A model generated the notes under the pieces. The model was not told the origin of the DNA and ran no database searches. It worked only from the letters and a program-made list of their open reading frames with translations. A stretch of DNA of 64,000 bases from Cerrena zonata (taxonomy: Eukaryota > Basidiomycota > Agaricomycetes > Polyporales > Cerrenaceae): the NCBI GenBank assembly GCA_038087015.1, contig JASBNA010000008.1:372001-436000 (forward strand). The letters are read 5' to 3'. The first letter of the stretch is position 1; each line of letters begins with the position of its first letter. Both the position numbers and the translations under genes were made by a program. Below, one piece after another: positions 44,231 to 57,211 of this stretch.

Positions 44231-46183
44231 CTTTCCCACAGTAACACTCTGTATCTGTCCCACTTGTATATCATCCCCTTATACTGGAGCCTTCATTCCT
44301 CCAACACCACTAAGGAGAGGTCTGAAAATCAAAAAGGAATTAGGTTAGTATAGTCTCTTGTAGCAAAAATATATCTCATATTTCCTTAGGAGGTGGAGTA
44401 TCTCTCAAGATACCACAACTTGTACCCAAAGTGAAATCTCTATTTCACAGAAAAAGAAGGCCTGTTCCAGATTCTGTTTCCTCTTCCCCAATCATGGCTG
44501 CTAGCTCTGCATCTCTCATTTCTAGGGAGTCATCAGCACATATCATGATGCCTGAACTTCCAACTGAAGTCTGGGAGCATGCCATTGATCTACTTGTGGA
44601 ATACTATATATGCACTGAAAGGATCTATAATCATAGTGTCAATCTGAGAAATGATCTCCTCAGCTGTGCCCTTGTTTGTCATGCATGGTATCCTCGTGCT
44701 CAAATGCACCTTGGTGTCTACATTTGTATTGAAGGCTCAAAGCTTTCTATATATGAGAAGCTTATTCACAAAGTACCTATATTGTGTACTTCTGCAAGAG
44801 AATTTGATTTCAGAAATCAATACATTGAAAATCCTGATGATAAAGTGGCAGATAGAACTGTGGAGACTGTCTCACATGCAGTCAGGGTTGCTCACAAACT
44901 ACCTCACACTCATACTCTTATTGTTAATGATATCAATCTGAGCCTTGAACACCCTCATCTATCCAGATATGTAACAGCTCTCACTTCTATCAAGAATCTA
45001 AAATTCTATACTTCCACACCTACCAGACTTGCTCAACTGGCTCGCTTCATTCTGGGCTTCAGAAATATTTCTACTCTGCTTTTGGGTGTTTCCATTGCAG
45101 TGAAATCCAATCATCTTCTCTTAACCACCCCTTGCTATAAAACAAAGTCCTCTCTGACAAGATTGTATTTGAGTATACAGCCAGGTGGACATTTACTGCT
45201 AGATTGGCTTGTGAAGTTACATTCCTTTACCACATCTTTGCAGATCTTGCAAGTGATACTTGAGGACCCAATCCCTCAATCTGAGGTTGCTCTCACAATG
45301 CAAGATGTTCAATCTCTGTTGAACAACTGTGGTGACCATCTCAAGGATTGGTATTTTCAGGCCAAGATAAAAGTAGATAACTTCATGGATATTCCCCCAG
45401 GTAAGATAGTTTGTGAATATTATGTCTATACTTACTCACATAATCTTTTATTGTAGTATCTCTAGCCATACACTCAGCTATAAAAGTTTTAGCATTCAGG
45501 GTGTCAAATCTTTGGTTCAGATATGCATTGCACCAGCTGCAAACAGTTACTTCAAAGACAGTCATTGGAATACAGTTTTTGTACTGGCTGGATGAGACAG
45601 AGAAACCTGCACTTGAGCTCTGGGGAGAGCTAGATGATATATTGGATGCAGATCACTTTGCCTCTCTCATCAGAGTAGATGTTGGATGTGTATACAAAGG
45701 TACAGATGAAGCTTGGCATGTTACTGAAGGTTTCAGTAGTGCAGAAGAGTTTCCCAAACTTTTACCAAAGTTGTATGAGAGGAAGATTCTCACTTGGTCT
45801 GGTCTGATTGGTGGTTGATTCTGGAATAGTGATATGACAAGTTGTACAATAGCTAAATTATTTATGAATCTCCAAATGTAGGTTTTCAGTATTTTGAATA
45901 TTCACATTCAGAAATGGGATGGGTATTTGAAATGAATTACAACATATTACACAACACAAACTTTTTTACTCAGTCATAAAACCAAAAGTCCTAGTATTCA
46001 CCTGGTGTGTACTAGGTTTCACACTATGCTCTATAATATCACAAATACTTGAGAAATATAAGGGTATTGAAGGTAAGTGAGGTGCTTTATTACTAAGTCT
46101 CAACTCCAACATAATCATGGTACTTTGATCCTAAGTACTAGTGATGTCAAAGCTAAAGAATGTCTATTGCCAATGGGTTATAC
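44192..46183. other. CpG desert over F-box paralog A and its 3' flank
   Basis: Reading base by base, I find only two CpGs between 44192 and 46183, at about 44695 (CCTCGTGCT) and about 45043 (GCTCGCTTC). Flanking sequence on both sides has CpGs every 15-30 bp. TpG and CpA are common inside, as expected from deamination of methylated C. Base composition also drops to about 40% GC. The desert extends about 360 bp past the F-box stop codon. Confidence 0.9.
44548..45818 (+). CDS. F-box protein, paralog A, 404 aa from the conserved ATG, one intron
   Basis: Exon 1 ends at 45400 and exon 2 is 45457-45818, with a 56-bp intron and junction codon G|TA. The conserved start MPELPTEVWE is a canonical F-box opening (LPTEVWE, IDLL, CALVCHAWYPRAQMHL). 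Mid-protein has Leu-rich stretches; the C-terminus ends with the highly kept block ELWGELDDILDADHFASL. The frame is also open and conserved upstream to 44431 (KSLFHRKRR, SLISRESS). Paralog B has a 3-nt in-frame insertion there, so an upstream exon or longer N-terminus is likely; an in-frame ATG lies at 44494. Role: Skp1-binding substrate adaptor of an SCF ligase, target unknown. The coding sequence has only two CpGs, yet no stops. Confidence 0.85.
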
Positions 46184-46249
46184 CCGAGATGTCAAATGAT
46201 TGAGGGAAAACAGTCCCAACATGAAGTATAACAAAAAGGAGGGTAATAT

Positions 46250-47800
46250 TCACTTGCCACTATTTAACCCAAAGACTTGGGTAGAGTGAAGGCGAAGGTC
46301 TCGAGAGGCAAACTTTTGATAGAAGGAGGGCCTTTGAACCACATTGAATCAAGATGATCGACACTTGTAGATGGTGGTTGATTCACGAGACTAAATGGAG
46401 GGGCGAGATACACACTGTATTGTATTTCTTGTCATTTTGGGGTATTCCGTTACAAGATGATGTTCTGGAGGGAGGATATCAAGGTCGAACAACAGATAAT
46501 CGTACCCCAGCGAATGAAGAAAGTTTCCACAGTCTAATGTAGCAGCCGACTGCAGGTCGATGCATACTACAATGCGTCCGAGTCTAGATGAAGCTAGAAC
46601 ACGAGAGCGCGACAGGTGAAAGAGACACAATGTAGCCAATGTTATAAATTTCGAAGATAGGACATACCTTCAACGAGAGGACGCCATCCTGATGAGACTT
46701 GATGGAAGCATTGGAGTTCCCCAAGACAAGCCAAGAATCAAATGTGAAATTGCAAGCGGGGACACAAGGCGGGAGAAATCAAAAGCGGCTTGAGGAAAAA
46801 GGTAAGGGACAGATTGGTGTGAGGAATACGCATGGGGTACCTTAGAGAGAGTCAACAGAGTCGGAAGGTTGAGGCCGTTGTCTTGAGCATGTCGAAGAGG
46901 AGCAAGAATCTTCCTCCAGCCACCGTATTTGGTCCTAATAAAAATTCGACCCCAATGGTGCCTGTTGTATCGAGAAGAGACGTACCTCATAAGAGCCAGT
47001 GTTTGAAGCACGACCTAGAACCGAGGAAGATGTGATGTCTGAGATGCTAGAGTAGATGGCAAAGGCGTCCTATGAGTTCGTGGCTGCAACATCACCCGCT
47101 CATATGGGGGCCGACGAGAAAGGGACACATATGACAGAATATATGCTGTATGTTGGTTAACGGATAGAGTACAAGATATTCTACAATGGATCTGAGGGTC
47201 GAATGAAACATACCGTCTGTAGTAATAGACCCTCTTCTACGCCTATTGGAGAAGGGAGCTTGGCTCAAGGCGGACACAGAGTACAGCGATTACTGTGTGT
47301 CGTCACACCAGAATCGAGCAGAGAGAAATAGATATGTGCATGGCCTGGCAATGATGAGAACATCGACATCCTAAGTCTGGAGTGTGATCGCAGAACAACG
47401 TTGAAAAAAGAAGAGGTAGAGAAACTCAGAAGGAAAGACTCCGGAAGGGTGCAAGGGAGAGGGGACGAGACAAGGAAAAACGCTGACAGGTATGAGAATA
47501 TTGAGAGGAGAGAATATAGCCATTGAAGGTGGTAGAGTCGTGGGCACGGAAACCGGCCAGAGGGTAAAAGGGAAGCCATTGCTTGAGGAAGAGGATCTGA
47601 GGAGAGACACTATGAAGATCAGCTTGATAGAGCGTGTCTCTCGGGTCCACTGGAGACGAAGACCACCGTTGGTCATCAGTTGAGGTTGAATTGCAGGAGT
47701 GAGTGAGTAACTAGCAGCAGGGATCCCCATCGTCGATTCGAGGCGGGGCAGGCCATCGCATAGGGCCAGTTGTGAACATCGGAGAGAACAACAAGCCATC
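46250..47800 (-). repeat. Degenerate interspersed repeat, reverse copy 1
   Basis: On the reverse strand, 47300-47200 (CTCCCTTCTCCAATAGG, then ACAGACGGTATGTTTC) parallels the reverse copy near 61800-61860 (CTCTCTTCCAATAAGG, then GTAGACGGTATGTTCG). A frame at 46639-46391 encodes LHSLGYDYLLFDLDI, related to GYDWVLYDPDVFF of the forward copy at 53524-53570, so the repeat carries remnants of a gene family. A DUF6533-like helix is possible but unproven. Frames are otherwise broken. Confidence 0.5.
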
Positions 47801-50540
47801 CATCCCCTCTCGCCGATCAATAGCACTCGCGGCCCGGAACGATCCAGATGGCTTACTCCTTCTCCTCCGACGCGATGACGTATGTACCTAGTCTCGTTCA
47901 TATCGAGTCAACTATCGAGGCACTGGCCTCTGTTTTCGACTCTTGCTTGGACCCCTGTGTAGGAATCTACTACCTTTGACGTCTATTATCCTCCTCGTAC
48001 CATACAACGTCGATGTCGTCGCTCATTCCATCGGCTTACTCCCTCGAGCCCTACCATAGCGATTCCCTCTGGCTGCTCCTGTCGATTTCTGTCAGCTTTT
48101 TTCTACAAACACACACTGATCCTGGGACCTCGATATCCTTACTTCCGAACAAGTCAGACGATACAAATGTCTATTTCCATCCCTGGTTGGCTCTAGCTAG
48201 GTACCAGCCTTGCATCGAATATTGACTGCAGCTTGCGTTGGCTTTGAATCAACGACCTTAGTGCAATATGATGGTATAGTGCCCTGGTACTCTACACGGT
48301 ATGTTTCATGATCGACTTCTAAATCCCTTTTCATACTAAAATAGTCCTTTGCAATCTCTACCTTGACCGACATACGTTGTAGTTTCTATCACAATATTCC
48401 ATTCCTTTCGTCTGCATCCTACGTGCGGGGTACTTTGTTGCCTTCGTATACACAACACAAAACTCACCAGACGATGTTACCTATAGATTCTCTAACAACA
48501 ATAGCTACTACATTTTCGTCGGGTCTCAGGTCTCTGGTCACACTTCGAAAATTAGCTCTGGCAAGGAACGCTCTGACCTTCTGCCCTCATTGGACGTGGC
48601 TTTTGAAAACGGCCTTAATTCCCCACCCAGCCGACCCTGGTATCCCTAATGCTCCAGGGGAAAACTTTCGCTCCATCAGATCATATTCTCCCCACCGAAC
48701 CGTCCCTTCATTTTCTTCCTCAAGCGGCTTTTCATCCCTCTCGTCATGCGTCTGACTACGTCCCTCCTCGCAGCTTGATACCGTTCAAGTCCTAGCTCAT
48801 CTCGGGAACTGCAACCCTTCTGTCAAGTCTCATTAGGACGGTTCTCACTCGTCGTAAGCATGCTCTATCATTCAGATTATGCATGGGATTTCCTTCACTA
48901 ATAACGCCATTGTGTTCTGGTAGCGTTACATCATACGTCTAACTGCAGTCGGCTGTTATCAAACCCTAGACCTCTCGGAGGTAGGGTTGGCCATTGTAGG
49001 ACCCGAGCTCTTCTAGAATATTGTCTTTCAAGTTCACACACCCAAAATGATAAAGAAAAAGCTACGGCGAGTCTTTTTCCTAGTAGGTGCCTCTCTCGAA
49101 GACTGAGGGTCTGTTTAACCTCACGAATTAGCTCGTCATTCACGAGTGTCGTGGGCCCTTACTCAGCGTGGCTCAAATTCACCTTCGTTGTTAGAATCCT
49201 GTTCCTCGAGACCTTCGCTATCACCCCTTCCCCAGTCTGGCTTACAAAATAGCGAAGAAATGGGGTCCTCCTTTTCGTTTGACTTCGGGATTCCTCGTAG
49301 GTACAAATCGCGTACCCTAGCTGGCCACAAACATTATTTGACTCTGACTTCTTCGAAATCCTCAAGGTTCGGTACTAGAATACCATGATTGCGTTGAAGT
49401 CAAGACGTAATTCACCCCTCAATGATCAGCATCAGCAGGATGATGTGCACTCTTCGCCAGGTCTGGATACTTTCTTTCTTGCCTAAATTTGCGACTATCA
49501 GATGCTCGTTCAGCTCAGGTACAAATACCAGCGAGCGCTGTTGTCAACTTTCTGCAGGTATCATACGGGTACGGGATCGGTTACAACTATTTGATTGGTT
49601 CTGATGTGACCTGTTTTCCCATCAGCAGGTCCTTTCTGCAACCAGGGCCATGAGTTGTACCTGCAGGAGTAGCTCACATTCGAGTCTCGAGCTACAGCTT
49701 CATGACCGGTATCATGCCATACACGATAGACAAAAAGTGAGAAGGTGACCGTGTTCATCTCGTTATTGATCGACTGCGTTATCCACTCACGTTGTTTACT
49801 TTCTTTGCACCAGGTTCGACGAATCACGCTTTCATTTGTCATCGACCACTCAGGTAGATATCGTACGTCATGTGTCGATATTCAAGCCCTCCATTCATTG
49901 GAACAATCCATTGGACGTCCTGTTGCAGGTATATCGAGGTCCGACGATCCGTTCACCACTTTCTTCTTGATATCAATTCAATACGGAATTCCACTTTATC
50001 GGGACCGGAACACTTAGGCTACTCACCCAAGATCGTCTTCACTCGTCCCCATGCAAGTAATTCCATTCGCCACACTGTTTCTCTCATCACGAACATTCCA
50101 ACTTTACACTGCGAGGATTTCGTTCCCTCTTCGATTGTATGATCCATACTTGGCTATCCTCACGAGAACCACAACCAAATTTTGTTTCCTTGATGTAGCT
50201 CGGTTGCTGGATCCATTTTTCGAAGGCTATCATCTCTCGGACATGCTCTGAATCTTGTGCTTCGTCATCCCATTCCGTGCCCGAGGCGGAGATGGTGTCT
50301 TTGACATATCTCTATTTTTGTTCTTTTTTTGTGCCGTCCTTACTGAGAACCCGAAGGGCATTTCTTCACCAATCCCAATCCAGGCTTTGCCTCGACAAGA
50401 TCGAGCCAATAGTTTCCCTCCTCACCTCTCGCATATGCATATTTCATCTTTGGTAGGCGATGCGGACTTAGTCATGTTCTCCCAAAATATATTTCATGAA
50501 CCGAGAAATATGTATATCTGCCCTAGTGACCGATAGATAC
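47800..50540 (+). repeat. Degenerate interspersed repeat, forward copy 2
   Basis: The core CGATCAATAGCACTCGCGG (47814-47832) is followed by CTCCTCCGACGCGATGAC, matching the reverse copy below 62380. Sequence 48720-49330 is closely matched in direct orientation by 62620-63240 (CGGCTTTTC, CATGCGTCTGACTACGT, GTTCAAGTCCT, GGAACTGCAAC, CATTTCCTTCAC) and more weakly by 53270-53700. No intact gene; short frames such as 48363-48755 have no consistent homology across copies. Confidence 0.6.
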
Positions 50541-52430
50541 TTTATGTATGACGTTCAGATTGCTTCGGGGTGAGGTGTTGGATACAAACGGCGGATCGTG
50601 TGCCACCTCGTCGAAGAGCGATGTGTTTTATATATCTAGAAAGCAAAACAAGCGCAGAGGCGTGCAAGGTATCCTAAAATAGGTTTCGTGTTGGGTCCTT
50701 TGGAAGGAGAACGCAGGAGAGGGATGGGGATCTAGCCCGCAAGGAAGGGAAAGGCGTCCAAGGATATATTGAGCGAGTAAGCTGCTATCATTTGCGAATC
50801 CGATCGACGAGCTGAGGATTCTCTAGAACAGCAATATTATGGCTAGTATCAAGAGGCGGAGGTTCCGTGGATGGATCTTGGAGATCAAATGGGGTTGTTG
50901 CCAAGGGGTAAAGTAAACGACATACGTACGAAGTAGGGCGTCGTGGATAGTCGAGGATGAGCACAGTGTAGTGAAGAAGTCATCTCGTACTGGAAGATGG
51001 ACACTACGAGCAGATAAAAATCAACGGACCCACGGAAATGGATGTACTTGCCTTATTTATCCCGTTTCTCTCGTCATGCCTAGGTTCGATGTCGATTGCC
51101 GAGTAGTCTGTCTAGACGATCGGAGCTCATCTTGTATTTAGCTGCGTCTGAGTGCCAGTAGTATGACAGATAGAGGAAAGGGGAAATTCAACGTGGTATG
51201 CTGTGTAAACGAGGCCATCTGAGAGGGTGCTTCGTGAACTAGAAGGTTTGACTACAAACTCTTAGCATGAGTTGAGGTGTCTATATGTTCGAGGACAAGG
51301 TAGAGCATTTGTACGTTGTTGTGTGGTAGCCTATGTCGAGGATGCAAGTGAATGTGGATGATTAGGCGCAACCGCATTCAACGTATAGCAAGAGACGAAC
51401 GTACTCACCCCAAAACTCCCGTCTATCCAGTTACGCACAAGTTTGGCATTGGCAACGGCTTTGAGCTGCAACATGAAACCCACATGGAGAAGTAGCCATT
51501 AGATACGTTATCTTGACATCCAGGATATTTCAGGGTGAAGTGTTGGATATAATCGACAGATTGTGTATCGTTCCGTCGAAAGGCAACATGATGCATTTAC
51601 CAAGAAGGCGGGTAAGTTAGGACATGTATAAGGTAGCCCGAGTGAGTTCTCGCGTTGGGTGCGTTGTCTTTTCCAGCGAGAGACGTCGAGTCAGTCAGCA
51701 ATGAACGACAGGACATAATCCAGAGTGAGCGAGCTTTTGTCCTTTTGCGATCCCCATCGATAGGTTGAGTCTTTGTCAGATCAAGCAAAGATGACGAAAA
51801 GAGGGTTCCGCATATTGCTCTTGGGGATAGAATGGAATCGTTGCCGAAAGGTAAATGATAGATATGCGGAAAGGAATGTCCTTGTGAATATTTGAGGATC
51901 AGATGTGGCGAGAAAGATATATCGTTCAGGAAAACGGATACTAAGACTAGGGAGGAATTAGCGGATGAACAAGAAATAGATAGATTCGCCTTGATTCTGG
52001 CTTGTCTCCCATCATGCCTGGGTTTGGATTCAGTTGTGGAGTATTCGTAGAGGAGAGCGGAGTTCCTCTGGTGTTTGGCCTCGTCGGAGTACCAGTGGAA
52101 TGGCGGAGAGTGGTGGGGAGTTGAATGGGATTCGACATGATATTCTATGGGAAATATTAACGGGACCATCTGAGACAGTGGTTCATGCTCGACCGCAGGG
52201 AGATGAGATGAGGTGTCTGCGCGTGTATTTGAGGACAGCTAGAATGCGTGTATGTCATTGTAACACCAGTTTATTGTGTTATAACCTATCTTTGATTTGC
52301 AAGAGAACGTTGAGCAATGACAATCGACGTATAGCAAGATAGGAACGTGCTCACCGCAATCTCCCATATTACCCACAAGCTCGGAAGTGGAAGAGGAGGA
52401 GCTGTAACACGAAACGCAGATGGGAGAGTA
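50540..52430 (-). repeat. Degenerate interspersed repeat, reverse copies 2
   Basis: The reverse strand resembles other reverse copies. 51480-51740 matches 59060-59290 in opposite orientation (TATATCCAACACTTCACCCT, GGATGTCAAGATA; GGAAAAGACAA-GCACC). An internal partial duplication is visible: GGGTGAAGTGTTGGATA at about 51531 and GGGTGAGGTGTTGGATA at about 50569. The 190-codon reverse frame 52169-51597 ends within the part shared with 59 kb but has no known domain. Confidence 0.5.
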
Positions 52431-55100
52431 GAGCAGGTGTCGATCGACAGAAATAGTGTGCCTTGCGGCCCGGAACGGGGAGGGAACGATCGAGATGGAT
52501 TGCCCAGTGAGTGCCCTCTCTTGTAGTCTTCCGATGCTGGCTCGACGCGATGGCCTGCCTAATCGTACTGCAGGGTGAACGATTGTCTTCAACCTGCGTA
52601 GAGGCTGTAGCTGAGCCTAGCCTAGTCGACCATCGAAACCATGTACCCCTTGTTGCCTTCAAGGCTCTCTTAATGATGACCAGTCATGATCCTTGCTCCG
52701 TTGTTCTCCTCTAGTATCCACTCTGTACACCGAGTCTGTCTGGGGAAGCATTCTGTCAAGTCGATAGTATCTCTCCTTCAAGTACCCCTATCAAATATGG
52801 ATGAGACAGAGCCATATACTGTAGTGTAGATGGTATGTTCAACTAAAAAACCGTCATGCAACCTATGTATTGACCACATACATTCCAGATTTTGTCATCA
52901 GCTCCAACCCTTTTATCGGTATCCTACGAGCGGGCTTGTTGTAGCCTCTATCTCTCCACGAAAATCACCAGAAGTCGCTGGCCATTTACTCTCCAACGCC
53001 AACAGCCGCCGCAATTTTGTCGGTCCTCAGGTCACGCTTTACACGTTGGTTATTGGCTTAGATGCCCTTTCTCGATACATTTCTCCCTTACTGAAATCGA
53101 ATTTGTACCAGTGCTGAATGTGGTGATCTGATAAACACTATGACCTTTTGCTGCCAACAGCCCTCGTTCGACACCGCTCCGAAAAACGACCAACCTTTCT
53201 CTCTTGACTCGGTCGATTCTGCTATCCCCTACGCATCGAGGTGCATTCTTCACTCCAAGCCGGCCCTTCATCTTCCTCCTCAATCTCCCGTCCCAGCCAC
53301 ATGTCGTTTAATCAAGTCCTAGCCCCTCTGGGTAGTTGTGCCGCCTCCATCGAGTCTCTTCTCGTGATAGGTATGTTTTATTTCCGACGTTCAGGACATA
53401 AACTGAGGTATACCCATGACATATTATTCCCTCGTCACGCCCTCGTTTTCTAGCTCCATCTGGCCGTCTTAGAAAATATATCGACTACAACCAGCTACAA
53501 ACCGCGGACCCTGCTCTATTTGCTAGGGTATGACTGGGTATTGTACGACCCTGATGTCTTCTTCCACGATATCGACTTGGAAATCGATACACCAAAACGA
53601 CGCTACTGTGAGTCTTTTTTAGTATACTTGTCCTTAATCGAGCCTCCACTGATTTTATTCTTGCGCATTATTCCGCTATTTACAAGCGTCGCTCGTCGAT
53701 GAACATGGCTCAAAGTCACATTTCCTCGTCCAAAATTTGCTTCTCAAGATCTACGCCATCATCGTACCCGAGCCTTTGGGTTGTACAGCATCGAAAAATT
53801 ATCTCCCTCATCACTCTACTTCTCACTGCGATCTCTGTCAGTTTACCTCAATCATCTGGTCTCTTAGATATGAACCACGTAACCCAACCGTTCTTTGATT
53901 CTGACATCTTTCGACATCCTCAAGGCTCGACTCGATCGATATTGGTGACCTGCAGTTGGTATAGTAGCCCTACGTATACTCTCCTATCCGAGTCTCGGCC
54001 CACAGTTTGCGAGCCAATATTAATTGCATACAATGGTAGACGAACTTGTGGTACATCGACTGCATTTACCACTCATAGTATATACTTTCTTTGCGCTAGG
54101 TCTAACGTTTCACCCTCTCATTCGTCCTCGGCTACCCATGCAGACATCATACTTCGTGCGTCTGTGGTCGCCCTCCATCAATGCATCAGCTTATTCGGTC
54201 GTGGCTATAAAGGTCCGATGATCCGTTCGCCACCTCGATTATCGTCAATGATAAGGATTCGCCTCGCTCAGACAAGAACACACACTCAAACTCATCCCCA
54301 TTCAAGCAATTCATCTCATCCCGTCGGTTTTCTTAACATGAACGTCCCGACTCTCCGCTTCGATGACTTTGTTGTTCTCTCTTAGACTCGTAGAGACGTG
54401 GCTCGTCTTGTCATCGTTCGTTTTATACCTGAATGATTCCCCGTCGCCCTCGGAAGATTGAATCTACTCGGGAACCGTCGTTCAACCTTGGGACCTCTAC
54501 ATTTACCTTCGGCGGGGCTGGCCTGCCTCCAAAACATTATCCATCGACCGCAGCCGGCTCGAGCCATTGGATACCTATACCTTGCATTCGCAAATCGTCG
54601 AAAAAGAAAGGTGGACCTGTCATCATCACCCAGTGATTGTTGGGCTTCTTGCGACCAGATACAGCAGTACGACGCAGAAAACTATATGCGCTGTTGGTTT
54701 TTTCGACTATTCTCTAACTCGGTGCACCTTGATCCAATGGCTGATCAGCCATGAACCGATAGCACTTACTTCTCAGCGTACTGCTCGTCACGATTTCCAT
54801 CCCACCCAGTTTCTTCAGCTCTCGAGTCTCTCGCGTTACAATCATGCTGGACTCTAGGCCTGCCTAAGCCCTTACTATCACTTCAGCAAGCCGCAGATGG
54901 TCTCTCACCATAAAGCTTTCAGGCTCACAGGACCTAGTGACGACGGTAGACCTGTCGACATTAAAATTCGGCCTCAAGTCACCCTTAATGATCGCACTGA
55001 AGCTGAGATTCATTCAGTTCGTCTAGGCTTCAACACCTACAAATAGCATCGACGGTGTCACAAAGGCTTTCTCACTGACAATCTGGAGGTTTGTTGTTCT
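52430..55100 (+). repeat. Degenerate interspersed repeat, forward copy 3
   Basis: The core (52440-52500) reads CGATCGACAG, then CGGCCCGGAACG and GGGAACGATCGAGATGG. 52850-53110 and 53570-53870 align with other copies, including ATCGACTTGGAAATCGATAC, CTACTGTGAGTC and CGAGCCTCCA. The CTACTGTGAGTC..TTAG pattern marks an ancestral intron donor. A 228-codon frame (53699-54385) is open here but not in the sister copies, so I do not call it a gene. Confidence 0.55.
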
Positions 55101-56404
55101 TCCATCGGAAACTTATCCTTAGGATGATCGAAGAAACCGTAGGTTTCTAATATTCACACTCACCTCACGCTGACGGCTGAGCTTTACGGGGACAGGATAT
55201 GATCTCACTACGGCAACAACGGCAACGTGCCTTTCTAGCTTTCGGTGAGTATTGAATCCTACGGCGAACCTTTCGAAGTCTTACTACCTCGTTTTGATAA
55301 TCCCAACAATTTAGATGATTCCGTTATCCTCCACTCCACCTTATAAATTTACGTGAATTTGTCTAATGAAGATGCACGCGGTTTGGATGTACAGCGGTCG
55401 CGGGTACTTGACGTCGAGTTGCTTTGTATCCACTCAAGATGCGAATGTCATACGGCACAATCCTTAACGATGTACATGGATCATGAACGAAATATATTTG
55501 TAATAAATCAGCAGTTGAATGGTGCCTTATCTAGGACCTTCGGTATCATTGGGGATGAAATGTTGACCAGTTGCATATCATCCTTGCGAAGCCCAAAGCA
55601 TTTTGCGATCTTGGAAGGGAGATGAGTGCGAGGTCGCAGGGTTATTCGTCGTCAAGTAATATGTTTGAGAAATATGGTAGATGATTTAGGATATATGAGC
55701 CACGGGGAGTATTTGTAATAAATCTACGAGGTGAACGGTACCCTACATACAATCTCCGGCACGATCTGGGATAAAACATTGAGTACTCGAGCCCAGCATT
55801 GCGAAAGCCAGAGTATTTGTGGTCCCAGAAAACAGATGAGTGCGAGCTCGCAGAGTTACTCGTCGTTGAGTGTAATGTTAGAGGAACATGGTACATGGTA
55901 TGTATGACCCACAAAAGGTTTGCTCATGCTGTCAATTACCGACTCGGACAAAGTAGTGATTTTTTTAGACAGAGAGGAGATTGAGATCCATGCACCTTAA
56001 GGGCAGGATGAGACTGTCGCTGAGATGAGGATGTCAAATATGCAACGTGCGCTTCAAGAATCCAGGGATGTGGCAATGCTGTGCCATACTCGACGTCTAT
56101 TCTCTCCTCTCGGCCACATACCATCCCCCGTCTTGACGCACCTCCTCAACCCGCTCACTTATGCTCTACTGTAACAGTTCCTCCCTGTTGATCTCACTTC
56201 CCTCTCATGCAATCACACAATGCTACTTAGGTCATTTACATAGTCATACGCTATACAGTCTCTGGTAACCTTCTCTTACATAACCTGTACGACATGCTTC
56301 TACGGTCTGATAGGAACGGGATAACATGTCATATGATAGTTCCGGTTCTCGATCTGACAACAGTGCTTTACAATATGGTCAGTCCCTCTTGTACTACTGA
56401 TTTT
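55100..56404. other. Non-coding interval around the 55.5-kb tandem duplication
   Basis: Apart from the tandem duplication at 55490-55880, I see only short random frames on both strands (for example 55936-56124 reverse). It joins forward repeat copy 3 to the F-box B segmental duplication. Confidence 0.4.
55490..55880 (+). repeat. Tandem direct duplication, two units of about 170 bp, about 215 bp apart
   Basis: Unit 1 (about 55495-55665) and unit 2 (about 55708-55875) share TATTTGTAATAAATC, GAACGGTACCC/GAATGGTGCC, GGGAT-AAA-ATTGA, TTGCGAAGCC-AAG and GATGAGTGCGAG-TCGCAG, then TTATTCGTCGT/TTACTCGTCGT. Divergence is high (about 25-30%), so the duplication is old. No coding function is recognised. 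Confidence 0.75.
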
Positions 56405-56880
56405 GCTTGCCCATCTCCGTTTCGACCATTGCTGCGCAGTGGTGAAGCAGAGACCCTATTCCAGTAGCTCATTGGAATGAATGCTCCGCTTTCCATGTTA
56501 ATCATCCAGCGTACCAGGGATCCTAGGACGCTCTCATGAGCTGACAGCGAAGTTTCATTTCCACCCTTGCCCCTTGGAGATATGATGTCCATCCCACAAT
56601 GCGACCTCGTTCGAATGTCCCTTCGATGGCGTATACTCCCTCTAGTACACTACCTTTCAGTTCTCGCGGTTCATGGTCCGGGTCTTTATATGTCTCTCAG
56701 ACAGACTCTCAGAATATATTTCATGTTTGCTGAATCATGCATGGCCTCATGCGCTTATCTATCAGCGCGTGTATCACGTCTGATTCATTCTGATACTGTG
56801 TGTGAACGAAGAACCTCATGCATCCCCTGGGCTGCGTGTGCGCCTTATACATGGTTTATAAAGAGAGGTGCAATATGTTT
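56405..56880 (+). promoter_or_regulatory. Duplicated promoter/5' region of F-box paralog B with TATA-like box
   Basis: It matches 43755-44230 in direct orientation with moderate divergence, keeping TTTATAAAGAGAGGTGCA at about 56855-56872. CpGs are frequent up to about 56843 and nearly stop after it (one at 56948). Confidence 0.55.
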
Positions 56881-57211
56881 GCCACAACACACCTTCCCCA
56901 TACTGACACTCTGTCTCTGTCCCACTTGTACATCATGCCTTTATTCTCGAGCCTTTGTTCATCCAACAGCACTAGGGAGAGAGAATCAATTAGGTTAGTA
57001 TAGTCTCTCATATAAATATATATATATCTCATATTTCTACTGGAGGAGAATCTCTCAAATTGTACACAAGATACCACAGATTGTAACCAAAGTGAAATCT
57101 CTATTTCACAGAAAAAGAAGGTCTGTTGCAGATCCTGTCACCTCCTCTTTCCCAGTTATAGCTGCTAACTCTCCATCTCTCATTTCCAGGGAGTCCTCAA
57201 CACACACTACT

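Noticed and set aside
53699..54385. 228-codon forward frame as a gene
   Set aside because: Not open in sister repeat copies and without recognisable motifs; more likely chance in a repeat.
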